A DNA stretch of 64,000 bases from Dendrolimus kikuchii. Its lineage: Eukaryota; Arthropoda; Insecta; Lepidoptera; Lasiocampidae. Where the stretch lies: assembly GCA_019925095.2 (NCBI GenBank), contig CM034389.1:1510001-1574000 (forward strand), written 5' to 3'. The position numbers and the translations under genes were made by a program. This document shows, one piece after another, positions 19,211-31,200 of this stretch (the stretch's first letter is position 1; each line of letters starts with the position of its first letter). The notes below the pieces were generated by a model, which worked only from the letters and a program-made list of their open reading frames with translations, had not been told where the DNA came from and searched no databases.

Positions 19211-22200
19211 GTAAGTCGACTCAAGCCGTGGTAGGTTAGTGAGGTAGGTTGGAGGAAACGTCCGGATGGGACGTCGTGTCCTCCCTTTGTGAGCATGTTC
19301 TGCTTGCGAAGAAGGGGGTAGGTAGGGGGGTTCCGTTCTCATCAACGGAGTATGGTGCATGATAAAATTAAAAAAACTTTATTTAAAAAAACCGACTTCA
19401 AAAACTAAAAAGTATGAAATAACTTATTTCTAAAGCTATTATTATTAATATAAATTATCTAAAACATCTTAAAGTCGGTGCTTAGTAATTTTCAAAAAAA
19501 TATAGTAATTTCTATGTTTTACTTTGCACCGACTTCATGATGTTTTGGATAATATCGGTCGCAGGTCGCAGGCATTCGGTGTGCTCTTGGCTCCGGCTCT
19601 GCGTTCTGGTGAGGTCTCCCGTTCTTCTTCTTTTCTTTCTTCTTCTTTTTAGATATTGTATGTCAAAGAGGCAAGTGAGGTGTGTAAGAATAAGCCTAAA
19701 TGGCACTCTGTTGTTCGTGCCTACCCCGCAAGGGAACTGGCGTGAAGTTATGTATGTATGTATGTATGTATGTATGTATACCAAACCTTGTTTTTTTTTC
19801 CTCTCTTTTGCTTTTACTTACGCTAGCTAGTATAATTTCAATTACTCAATATGTGGCTAATGATGTTGGTGTTGTATTAAGTCAAACTACTTATGTATAA
19901 GATTCATAATACTAATCTCTGTACATTACTGTTTTTTTGTCCAAATAAATGAAAAAAAAAAAAAAATATTATTAATAATAGCTTTAGAGATAAGTTATTT
20001 TATACTTTTTAGTTTTTGAAGTCGGTTTTTTTAAACGAAGTTTTTTTTATTTGTTACTTTTTAGTGTCTAACTATATATGGGTAGACCTACGAAAGGTGC
20101 CGCGCTGCCTTAAAAAATATAGGTCCCAAGAAACGGAAACAAAAAAATGTTCGTAAAATGGAAACTACTGGGCCAAACTATGTTAAATTTTTTAGGGAAC
20201 CAAATGGCAACGATTCCGCATCAAACTAAATAAGAATCACGTAAATCGGATCATAAATCTCATAGTAATCGGTGTACATATGGAACGGAATGGAAAATTT
20301 TTCATAAAAAATGTTCATAAAATGAAAACTACTGGGCCAATGTAAAAAATTTAGGGGACCAAATGGAAGCTATTCCGCTTCGAACAAAAAAAGAATCACG
20401 TAAATCGGATCACAAATCTCGGAGTAATCGGTGAACATACATAAAAAAAAAAACAAAAAAAAGATCCCGACGAATTGAGAACCTCCTCCTTTTTTGAAGT
20501 CGGTTAAAAAAGGGCTCCCCACCCACTCTTAATACCATCGCTATGGAGGCACATACCTCTCCTGAAGAAGAAGAAGAATGAAGAGGCGGGGGTGTTCGGT
20601 TTTGCCCACAGGCAGATGAGGCCGGATGACTGCCGCCTGCCAGAACCTGTAGAATAGGAAGGCCGTTTACCTGTAGTCCTGGCATAAAGCGCCAGAAGGA
20701 ACACCGGGGGGTGTTAGTAGGTATTTACGAGTTGAGTGGCAATATTACTTCATAGAGGTACTAGTGCCATCCCATTATGACGACGAATCCTACAGGCCTC
20801 CACCACTAATTAGATTTTTCCTTGCTTAATAAAGGGAGGAGGACGCGTACTTGGACCCCATCCGTAGACGGCGGAAAGCCGGTCGGAGGCGCCGAATCTC
20901 TTCTCTTTTAGGCTGGGCGCAAACAAGCTACCTCTTTGGTAGCCTCTTTACCCACAGCCTTACACCGCCATAGAAGAGCGGAAATATATTACAATATTGT
21001 TACGAGTTTAGCGGGACTCGAATTAAAATGCCGTTAGAATTATTATAGAGTTTATTAGAACTATACAAACACGTATAACGCAAATATACCCGAACACAAC
21101 AAATCCAAACGTAATGCAGAAGGTCGTAATTCAATAAAACGCGCAAAATCCATCACTATTAGATTCCCGAATGTACACACGTCACGCCCGTATCGTAATC
21201 GTCGCCCAATTGACCCCCACTCTCCATCAGGCCGTCGTTTTATACTTCACAAAAGCAAAATAATCCGCAACACCTGGCTAATGATGCCAATGAGCGAGTG
21301 CAATAGGACAATAGGCTATTCTCCACAATAATTAGAAACGTATGCCAATAAATAAGTGAACAAAAAGAAGGCGATCATAAAAGGATTAAAATTAGTTCAA
21401 ATGCCGACAGGTAATAAAATGTGCTTCTACAGATCTGTACGTGGAATTTGTCTTTGTTGACGCCTAGGTTGTAACAATATAGTTGTTTTTCAGTCGCTGT
21501 ACCATCCTGGTACAACCGTGCAGAAAAGACGAAGGTCGTCGTGTGGACGGCACATGTAGCAATCCCATTCATCCATCACGTGGAGCAGGCTTGACACCTC
21601 TACCAAGACTTCTATCAGCTTATTTCGGACCAGGTACTAATAAAGACAACATAAATCTTAGAGATGTCTATGATAAGATAGATCATAGCAGGTAAGAACT
21701 GATTTAAATTGCTTGAGTTGTGAGTCGTCCAAACCTGTAACCGACTCGTCAAATGATCAGAGGACAGATGACTACTCGGACAACGGATCAGTATAGCAAT
21801 CTATCCAGGTGACGTAGTTTGCGTTTTAAGACACCTTCAGTGTCTCCAAACTCGGGTATTTTCCTTGGTTTAGGGATAATGATTTTATCCGTAGAGGAAT
21901 TAAGAAAAAATACAATTTATTGCGGCCGGGCGGCCTGTCGTAAGAGGCGACAAAACAACGCACAGCCAGGTGGTAGGTCATTTGCCTGTCTGAATGGATG
22001 GCTACCATCCCTGGTCTAGAGTATGCCGCCATAACTACCTTAGGTTGTGTTCCGCCATTAGTGGCCAGGTTACAATCTCCCTTTAGAGAGCAGCAGTACA
22101 TTTGTAGCACTTTTGGTTTTGCGAATGTCCATAGGCGATGGTAACCGCATTCCACCAGTGGGCCGTCTGCCTGACTGCTGAACTCCTGCAACAAAAAAAA

Positions 22201-25200
22201 ACCCTTTTGAGGAACTTTTGGACAGAAAAACCTTGTGAAAATTCTTGGAGAGCAGAATGTTGTCCCTAGTATGTAACAAAATGAAGCCAAGCCCCCTTGA
22301 ATGTCGACGTCTCAACAGTTGAAACACCGAACATTTAGTCCCCTAAACATTCGTGGATCAGCTATCGAGCCATGGTACATGCCATGCCATGGGCCATGGG
22401 TTATTTTTCGCAAAGAATACAACGAAGAATTTCCCTGAAACGTAAGTTTTTTTGTAAAATATTTTTAAGTACGTACTTACATTTCAAAAAAAGTCTTACT
22501 TGCTAGAGGAATCAAATGTACTGCTGAAAAGTGGAATAACTTGCCGGAGTCTGTTTTACCTGACAAATACAATCTTGAGTCATGTCAAGTTGAATATGTA
22601 CATTCTAGTTAAGCGTGTTTCATCCTAGATCGCGTCGTCACTCAATATTCTTCTATTATATTAATATAGTCTGTGCTCAACGTCAGGTGATACAGTGGTC
22701 AAACGCAAATCTGGATGATATTCTTTTCCTCTTTTGGTATAATTAATGTGGTTATATTGACTTTATTCTTGTTTGAATCCAATATATTACACTTTTTGAA
22801 GTTCCTAATCAAGACAATAAATTGTTGTTTAAAGGAGTAGATACATATAAGTTTGGGACGAAAAATTTGAAAAGAAATAGACTGAGAACTCAGCTAATGG
22901 AAGGAAATTACTAGACATCGGATTATATGCATTTGTATGTTTGCATATGCCAATGCATATAAATCTATTTTTATAGCGTTATTGCATATTTTGGTACTTT
23001 TTCATTGACAGTGCTTATTTCGGTAGTTATACGTGTTAGGCGTCTCGTATTATGCCGACGACACGACGAAAAAATGACTGAACAGAGTAACGCCCTTCCG
23101 AGTTCACTGTCGCAGGTTTGTGGCAAATTAAATGCAGTTTTGTATAAAAACCCCGGTCTTGAAAGAATAAAGAAAATTGACGCATTTATCAACGCGGACA
23201 AACTCTGCCTGAAGAAGTCTCTGTAGAAATGGCGCCAAATTTCAAGTTCTGTCCGGTGACGTCAGTTGACGTTGAAAGGTCATTTTCAGCCAATAAATTA
23301 ATATTAAGTGACAAACGTCACAAGTTTGCTGCAGAAACCCTGGAAAAATATGTTATTGTTTACTGTCACAAGAATTATAATAAATAAATTATTATAATAA
23401 TAATTTATAACTAATATTAAGATATGTTTAACATATAAATATAATGTGAAAATAAACTTAAAATCGAATTAATCTAATAATAAATGGTTTATTGATTGTG
23501 CATATTTCGCCCCTTTTTAGTGCATATTTGCATGCATATGTTGCCATTTTGATAGTGTATATAATCCGATGTCTAGTAATTACCATCCTCTATACTTTAG
23601 TCTAAGCAATGAAGACATAAAAAGGCCGAATAGAGGAAATAATTCGTGTGGAAGCAAATTTTGGCACAGTCGTAGAGGAAGGTGTCCTGAACAACATACT
23701 AAAAGTACTGATGGATAGGGGTGGAGCTAAGGGAGGGGGGGGGGGCTAAAAGTCCCTTTTTTCAGTTTTTTGTAATGACTCAAAAAGTACAATCTACAGC
23801 AAAAAGTATTCTATGACTAAATTAATCTACATAAAATTCTCTACAATAAAGATTACATAGACTTTTCGCTGGGATCAATACTCAAGGAGATATGGAGGGG
23901 GGAAATGAGGACAATTTGAAAAAATCGAATTTTACTCTTAAAAATCAAGTTTCAATTATGAATGAACTATATTCAGACTACGTATTAATGAATTTAAAGC
24001 ATCCAAGTGTAGTCGTGTCATGTATAGAGGAGGAAGGAAGCAGAATGAAAAAAAAATACAAAATTAAATAATTTTTTCATAAAAGGGGTCACGTATGGAG
24101 TGCGCCAGCTACAGGCCCATCAGTTTAATCAGCACAGCATCTAAAGTGTATGCGAAGATTATTGAAAAGAGAATGAGAGTTGTATCCGATGGATTACTGT
24201 GATATGCACAAGGTGGCTTCAGAAATGGAAGGGGATGTATGGATCAAGTTTTCTCTCTCCGCAATATCGTAGAGAAGCAGCTGGCTATGGGCCGGAAGGT
24301 TTTCTGCGGTGTTGTTGATCTAGAGAAAGCATTTGACAGGGTTGTGCGGAAGGACCTCTGGGACATATTGCCCGGATATGGGATTAATGGCCAATTGATG
24401 CGTGCTGTGCAGTCCACTTACGAGGACTGTATGGCATGCGTGCGAGTGGAAGGCAGCCTGTCGCCCTGGTTTGACGTCAATATTGGCGTCCGCCAGGGCT
24501 GCGTGCTGTCGGCTTTGCTGTTCATCCTATACCTGGACGATTGTCTCCAGAGAATAAGATTGATGGATGTTGGGGTGCGGATGAGTGATCTAGTTGTAAG
24601 CACCCTGCTTTATGCGGATGATGCCGTGCTTTTAGCCGAATCACCATCAGAACTGCAAACACTAGTCACAATGATGAAAGATGACTGTCAGCCGAGAGGC
24701 TTACATTTGAATGCGAAGAAAACAAAGGTTATGGTGTTTGAAAGAGAAGAAACCAGAACGAATGCAAGGATAATGGTCGATGATGTTATGCTAGAGCAAG
24801 TGAATGAGTTTGTATATCTTGGATGTGCTTTTAGCAGGGATGGAAGGTACACCGCTGATATAGAAAGAAGAGTGAATTTGGGGAATAGTGTGAATGGAGC
24901 GTTAGGTAAACTTCTAGGCGCTAAGAACATCAGCCAGAAGGCCCAGCTCGCCATACACAACGCGGTGCTGGTACCTACGCTCACGTATGGATGCGAGAGT
25001 TGGGTATGGAAGAGAGAGCATGAAAGTAGAGTAAACGCGGTCGAGATGCGAGCACTGCGCAAAATCTGCGGAGTGACGCTCGTGGACCGCGTTCGTAATA
25101 CCGAAGTAAGAAAGAGAGTTCGTCTGAAAGAGAGTGTCGGGGTGAAGGTAAGGAAAGGAATGCTCCGGTGGTTCGGGCATGTGGAAAGAATGCATGATGA

Positions 25201-28200
25201 AATAATGACTAAACAGATATACAATGCAAAGGTGGATGGATGCAGAAGTCGTGGAAGGCCACGACACACCTTCCATGATCAAATTGATCATGTACTAGCA
25301 GAAGGTGATGTCAGGAGCCTTAAGAACAGACGAGCTTGCATGACAAGAGTTGTGAATGTCAAAGAGGCAAGTGAGGTGTGTAAGAATAAGCCTAAATGGC
25401 ACTCTGTTGTTCGTGCCTACCCCGCAAGGGAACTGGCGTGAAGTTATGTATGTATGTATGTATTTTAATAAAATATAGAAATCCGACAGCAGTAAAATAC
25501 CAAAATAAAAAGTATATTAATTATTATGTTTGTGGCTAGGCAACTCCATTCGACCAGCAAAAGATGGGTTCCCGCTACCATCGGCGCGTCAACTGAGGAA
25601 CTCGCTCCTTTCTGATGGTCTGGTCAGATCCCATGACTTCTCGGCTCTTACTACACTTGTATTCGTATTCTCATTCGGCGATAATGTTGATCTAGTTCAT
25701 ATACGTAAGTAATTTTTGAATTATTTAGCTTTCATTTAAACTAGACACTACAGTATAATAATACGTGATTTCTGTTAATAAAATCACGTGACTATAACCA
25801 ACAATTAAACATCCACGTCCACGTACATTAAACATACACAAACATGTCACGTACATGGAATAAGTTATTGCTACATAATTAGCGAGGTTAAAACTGCGCA
25901 GTCCGTGCCAAAATCTGCCAAAATCTGTCAATGCAGAAGACAGAAAACCTTCGGAGATGCATCTACGAATATGTTTAGGCTTTTCGTAGTTTCACGTAGC
26001 AGTTCAGATTTCTGTATGTCCGCGTGGAATGGTAAGTTAAAAAAACCCCCCGATGTTGAAACATTCTTCATTGGTGCTCCGCTCCTATTGGTCTTAGCGT
26101 GATGATGTATAGCCTATTTATAGTCTTCCTCGATAAATGGACTATCTAACACTGAAAGAATTTCAAATCAAACCAGTAGTTCCTGAGATTAGCGCGTTCA
26201 AGCAAACAAACTCTTCAGCTTTGTATATTAGTATAAAATTTCCGACTTCAACATGAAGATGTCAGCGCTCGTAAATAAAAGCTAGTGAACTTCGTTGATC
26301 ATCTGTTGACAGTTACTCACCAAAGTGTCAGCCATTTTGGACGCGCAGTTGTTATGTAACAGTCGTTTGAATGAGTTGATGTGTTTTTATAAAAATGGAC
26401 AAAATCGAGTATCGAGCTGTCATTAAATATTTGTTTTTGAAAAGCAATACGCCTACACAAATCAAAGATGAGTTGGATTCTGTGTATGCGGACTCTCCAC
26501 TATCATTTACCACAGTGAAATTTTGAGCAGCTGAATTTAAACGTGGCCGTAAGAGCTTGGGAGACGATGAACGTTCGGGACGTCCAAAAACTGCAACTAC
26601 CGACGAAAACATCGCCAAAGTTCGCCAAATGGTGCTAGACGACCGCCGAATTCAAGTGAGAGAGATAGCAGAGATGAACATGTCAAGAAAACGTGTTTGT
26701 CACATATTAAATCGACATTTAAGGCCACTTGCATTCAAATAAAATTAGTTAATCATATTAAACTGCCTATATACGTTTTACACAAAACGTATTGACAGTT
26801 CTTTAAACATATTTAGCGGCAAATTTTGCGTTGTGCAAGACGCTAGTTGTATTTGAGGGTTGTGACGTTGTGCTAGACACGTCATTTAAGTACAACAAAT
26901 AAAACTACAAATCAACCAATAAACTTTTTAATAACACTCCTTGCAATAGATATATCCACTACAGTAATATAATTGATAAAACTTATAGACTAAAATCCCA
27001 TAGAAACTAATTAATACCACGCCGGAACCATTAAGTTTCGCAAAACGCGCGCATGGCTTAACGCATCTCAAAACCGCGTATAGTATATATATAATCGCGT
27101 ATAGTATAATCAGCGGGACCCTATACGCGATCGGCCAATCGTGACATTACTCAAGCGACCATCAGACAGTGCTACAAAACTCGTCGCAGGGACAGTACGT
27201 GTCAAATTTATAATACACTATCTGTACCCGGCAGACGTTGTCCTGCCTTTAAAAAATAAAAATCTAGAACCCGATTCCAGCGACATCTACCGGGACCAAA
27301 TGTTAATCTAAACTATTCTCAAATCCACTTGAACAAACAAAAAATTTCATCAAAATCAGGCCCACCGTTTAGGAGTATCGCGGCGCCACCTACTGGGTCC
27401 CATCGATAATTTAAACCATTCCGGGACAAAGTTGAACACATACAACAACAAAAAAACACCTAAATTCTGGTACCCGATTGCAGCGCCATCTACCTGGTTC
27501 AAATTTGAATCTAAATCATCCCGGTAGAAAATTATTAAAATACTAATATCGCTATTAAAAATAGTGGTTAGTCGTAGAAGGGTGAAAATTTTGGGTTGTA
27601 CGTATTTTTTAATGCCGAATCATAAAATTATGGAAAAAAATTAGGGGTGGGTCACCCCTAAAAATGGATGTTGGCCGATTCTCAGACCTACCCGATATGC
27701 ACACAAATTTTCATACAAATCGGTTCAGCCGTTTCGGAGGAGTTTGGTAACAAAACCGCGATACGAGAATTTTATATATTAGATTACACGGTTAATTTAA
27801 ACTAACGTGGATCTGATCAACCCCTAAGGGCTTCAGGTAACGGGCTACCTCATAACCTAGCTCCTACCTACGGGCTCGCTACAAGCCTTTTTTTTTTTGA
27901 TAACGCAGGGGGAATGAATGTCTTTGGACACCATCCTCGGGTCCTTCGGGGGAAGGGCCAAAATGCAGGCATAAGGCCTGCATCGAGGGTGTGTGGGACT
28001 CTCAGCGACCGGTCCTCCACGCTGGCTTCTAAAACGAAGTTGTCGCGAGAAACGGCCGCCAAACTACCCACTAAACCTAAACCTGCGCCCCATTTATAGC
28101 GCTTTTACGGGGCGTCATGGGATCTTGTACAGAGTACCGCCCCTACACCCTGTAACTGGGTCACCCCGGGGAGCAGAGTAACCCACTTCGTACAGCAGGG

Positions 28201-31200
28201 GGGGGGGGGGCCTGGGACGGTAGTTATGGGAGGAGAAGATGCGCGTAGCGGCGCCTGCGACCGCCGGTCCGCCTCCTGCGGATGGAGTCCGCGTACGCGT
28301 CCTCCTCCCTCGCTCTTTCAGCGGCCTCCTTTTGCGACATGACGGATTCGCAGAAGGAGGAGACCGCAATCCAAGATTGTTGACTCTGGAGCATCGCTTC
28401 GACCATGCTACGAAGCGAGCTCACAGGGCCAACGACGTTCTCTAGGAGGGCCCTTTGGGGTCCCCAAGCGGCGCACTCCACGAGCGTGTGAAACGCCGTG
28501 TCTTGGAGTGCGCCGCACTCGTGGCAAGACGGGGAAGGTTCCCGCCCAACTATTTGGTCCAGATACTTACCAAAGCAACCGTGCCCGGTAAGTATGTGCA
28601 CCATCCTGAACGTCAAGGTCCCGCATTTCCGCGAGACCCAACGAGCCAGGTGGGGCCGGATTGCCTCCACCGTCACGATTCCAGCTTCTGGGGACCCCAG
28701 GTCCCTCTGCCAAGAGCGGATCAGGGCCTCGGTCGCCTGGGCCCTGATCATTCTAGTTTCTGCCGGGCACGGCACCTCTCCTCTCGCCCGTGCATCCTGC
28801 CGGGAGCGGTACACTGCTGCGAGCACCTCCGCCTGGAGATTCCAGGTCGGATCACCCGCCAGCAGTGTTGCCGCCGTCCACGACACAGTACGGTACCCTC
28901 GAATGGACCTCACCGCCAGGACCCTCTGCGCTCGCCTCAGCAGAGTCCTGTTTTGCCGGTGAAGTGCATGAATCCATACGGGGGCCCCGTACAATGCCAT
29001 ACTCTGGAGGATGCCAGCGTACAACTTCCTTGTCGCCGCGCCCGGCCCTCCCACGTTCGGAAGGAGCCTGGCCAGGGCAGCAGCGGATTTAATTAACCTC
29101 GGGGCGAGCTGGGTGAAATGGGCCCCGAAGTTCCATTTACCATCTAGTACAAGCCCCAGATATTTCATCTGGGGCTTGACCGCTACCGCAACACCTTGGA
29201 CGACGATTTGCACGTCCCGGGGTGCACGTCTATGTGGTCTATGGAACATGAGGGCCTCTGTTTTTTCAGGAGAGACCCTCAGGCCAAGACGCCGGATTCG
29301 TTCGAACACCAACGCCGTTCCGGCGTCGGCGAGTGCCATAGACTCTTCATAGGTTCCGCCCCGGGCCGTGACGAGGGTGTCGTCTGCAAAGCAGAGCACC
29401 CCCATCCCGGGCAGTGCTGGCTCGCGGAGGAGCCAGTCGTAGCCGATGTTGCACAGGATCGGACCCAGCACCCACCCTTGTGGAACGCCGCACGCGACGC
29501 GTCGTCTTCCTATAACCTGGCCAGTTCGGCCGCCCTCCCAGAGGATGTACCTGTCCTGGAGGTAGGCCTCCAACAGCCTCGTGAAATATGGGGGGACTCC
29601 GTGGGACAGGAGCCCTGCCCTTATTGTCTCCTGAGGGAGACTGTTGAAGGCGTTCTTGATATCAAGAGAGACCGCCAGGACGGACTCCTTCATGTGATCC
29701 GCCTCTCTCGTGAGGCTCCGTAGCGCGTTCAGGGCGTCCAGTGTCGAGCGTCCCACCCTGAAACCATATTGAGCCTCAGAGAGCCCAGGCCCATTGGTGT
29801 CCAGATGACGAACGAGGCGACTGGCAAGGATCTTCTAAAAGACCTTGGCCGCCTCGTTAAGCAAGATGATGGGCCTGTAGGCGGATGGATCGTCGGGAGG
29901 GCGACCCTCCTTCGGAAGCAAGCATAGCCGGCCCTCCTTCCACTGCTTCGGGAACACGCCTGACCTGATACAGGTATTGAAAAGTTCCCGAAGCTGGCCG
30001 CGTAATTCTTTAGCGGCCAGAAAGAGGACTCGGCCCGGGACCCCGTCAGGTCCCGACGCTGTCTTTCGGCCCCGGAGGCGCTCCAGGGCCACTTCTAATT
30101 CTTCTTCGGAGACGAGGGGAGGCTCCATCTCCGAATGAACGGGGTGTGGAGGATTCATTTCCGGGGGAGTGAAGGGTCCCGGGTCTGGGAAGAGTCCGTC
30201 TATAACGGAGTTGAGGACCCCCTCTTCGAGCGACGCCGTGACCGGAATGGTGCAAGCCCGCATCGTTTTACGGGCCATCCGGTACGGACGCCGCCAGGGG
30301 TCCCCATCAAGGCTCTTTAGCATCTCTTCCCGGCACCGGGTTTTCGACTGGATATGGCTCGCTACAAGCCTGTCTACCACTACCAACGGCATTCTGAAAC
30401 GCCGTACGTGACGGTGAGCCTACACTCCCGTCGCGCCTTCGAGTCGACGTCTACCCGTCGATCCTGCTACCATCGGCGGCGCTGCCAGCTGAACTTGGCT
30501 TTCTACTCTTCGCGTGGGACGACCATAACTCAGGCGAGTGCCGTGCTGAAGGCAGAACTTGCGGAAAAACGGCCACATTTGCAGAAAAAGAAAATCCTGT
30601 TTCACCAAGACAACGCAGCGTCTCACACCTCAGCGGTTGCAATGGCGAAAATTCACGAATTACGGTTTGAACTGCTTGACCATCCGCCTTACTCGCCAGA
30701 TCTAGCCCCAAGCGACTTCTTTTTGTTCCCGCATCTAAAAATTGCACTCGGAGGACAGAGATTTTCGTCAAATCAAGAGGCAATTACCTTCGTGAACAAT
30801 TATGTTGCAGAGAAAAACGCCGAGTACTATTTGGACGGGTTACAGAGATGGGAGCATCGCTGGGAGAAGTGTGTAGAGTTACAAGGAGACTATGTTGAAA
30901 AATATTTTATCCGTGCAGGAACGGAGAAAGAATACAATTTCCTGCGGCAGGGCGACCTGTCGTAAGAGGCGACTTAACAACCCACACCCAGGAGGTAGGG
31001 CATTTGCCCGACTGGATGGCTACCACCCCTAGACTAAAGTGTGTCGCCATAACAACCTTGAGTTGTGTTCCGGCATTAGTGACCAGGTTCCAGTCTCCCT
31101 TAAGAGAGCAGCAGCGCATTTGTAGCACCTTTGGTGTTGCAAATGTCCATAGGCGATGGTAACCGCTTTCCATCCAGTGGGCCGTCTGCCTGTCTGCTGA

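Noticed and set aside
24688..25269. 193-codon minus-strand open frame
   Set aside because: It is a shadow of the RTE-like reverse transcriptase and recurs in every copy of that LINE.
28455..29096. 213-codon + strand open frame
   Set aside because: It is antisense to the R1-clade LINE reverse transcriptase; the high GC content produces long open frames on the other strand.
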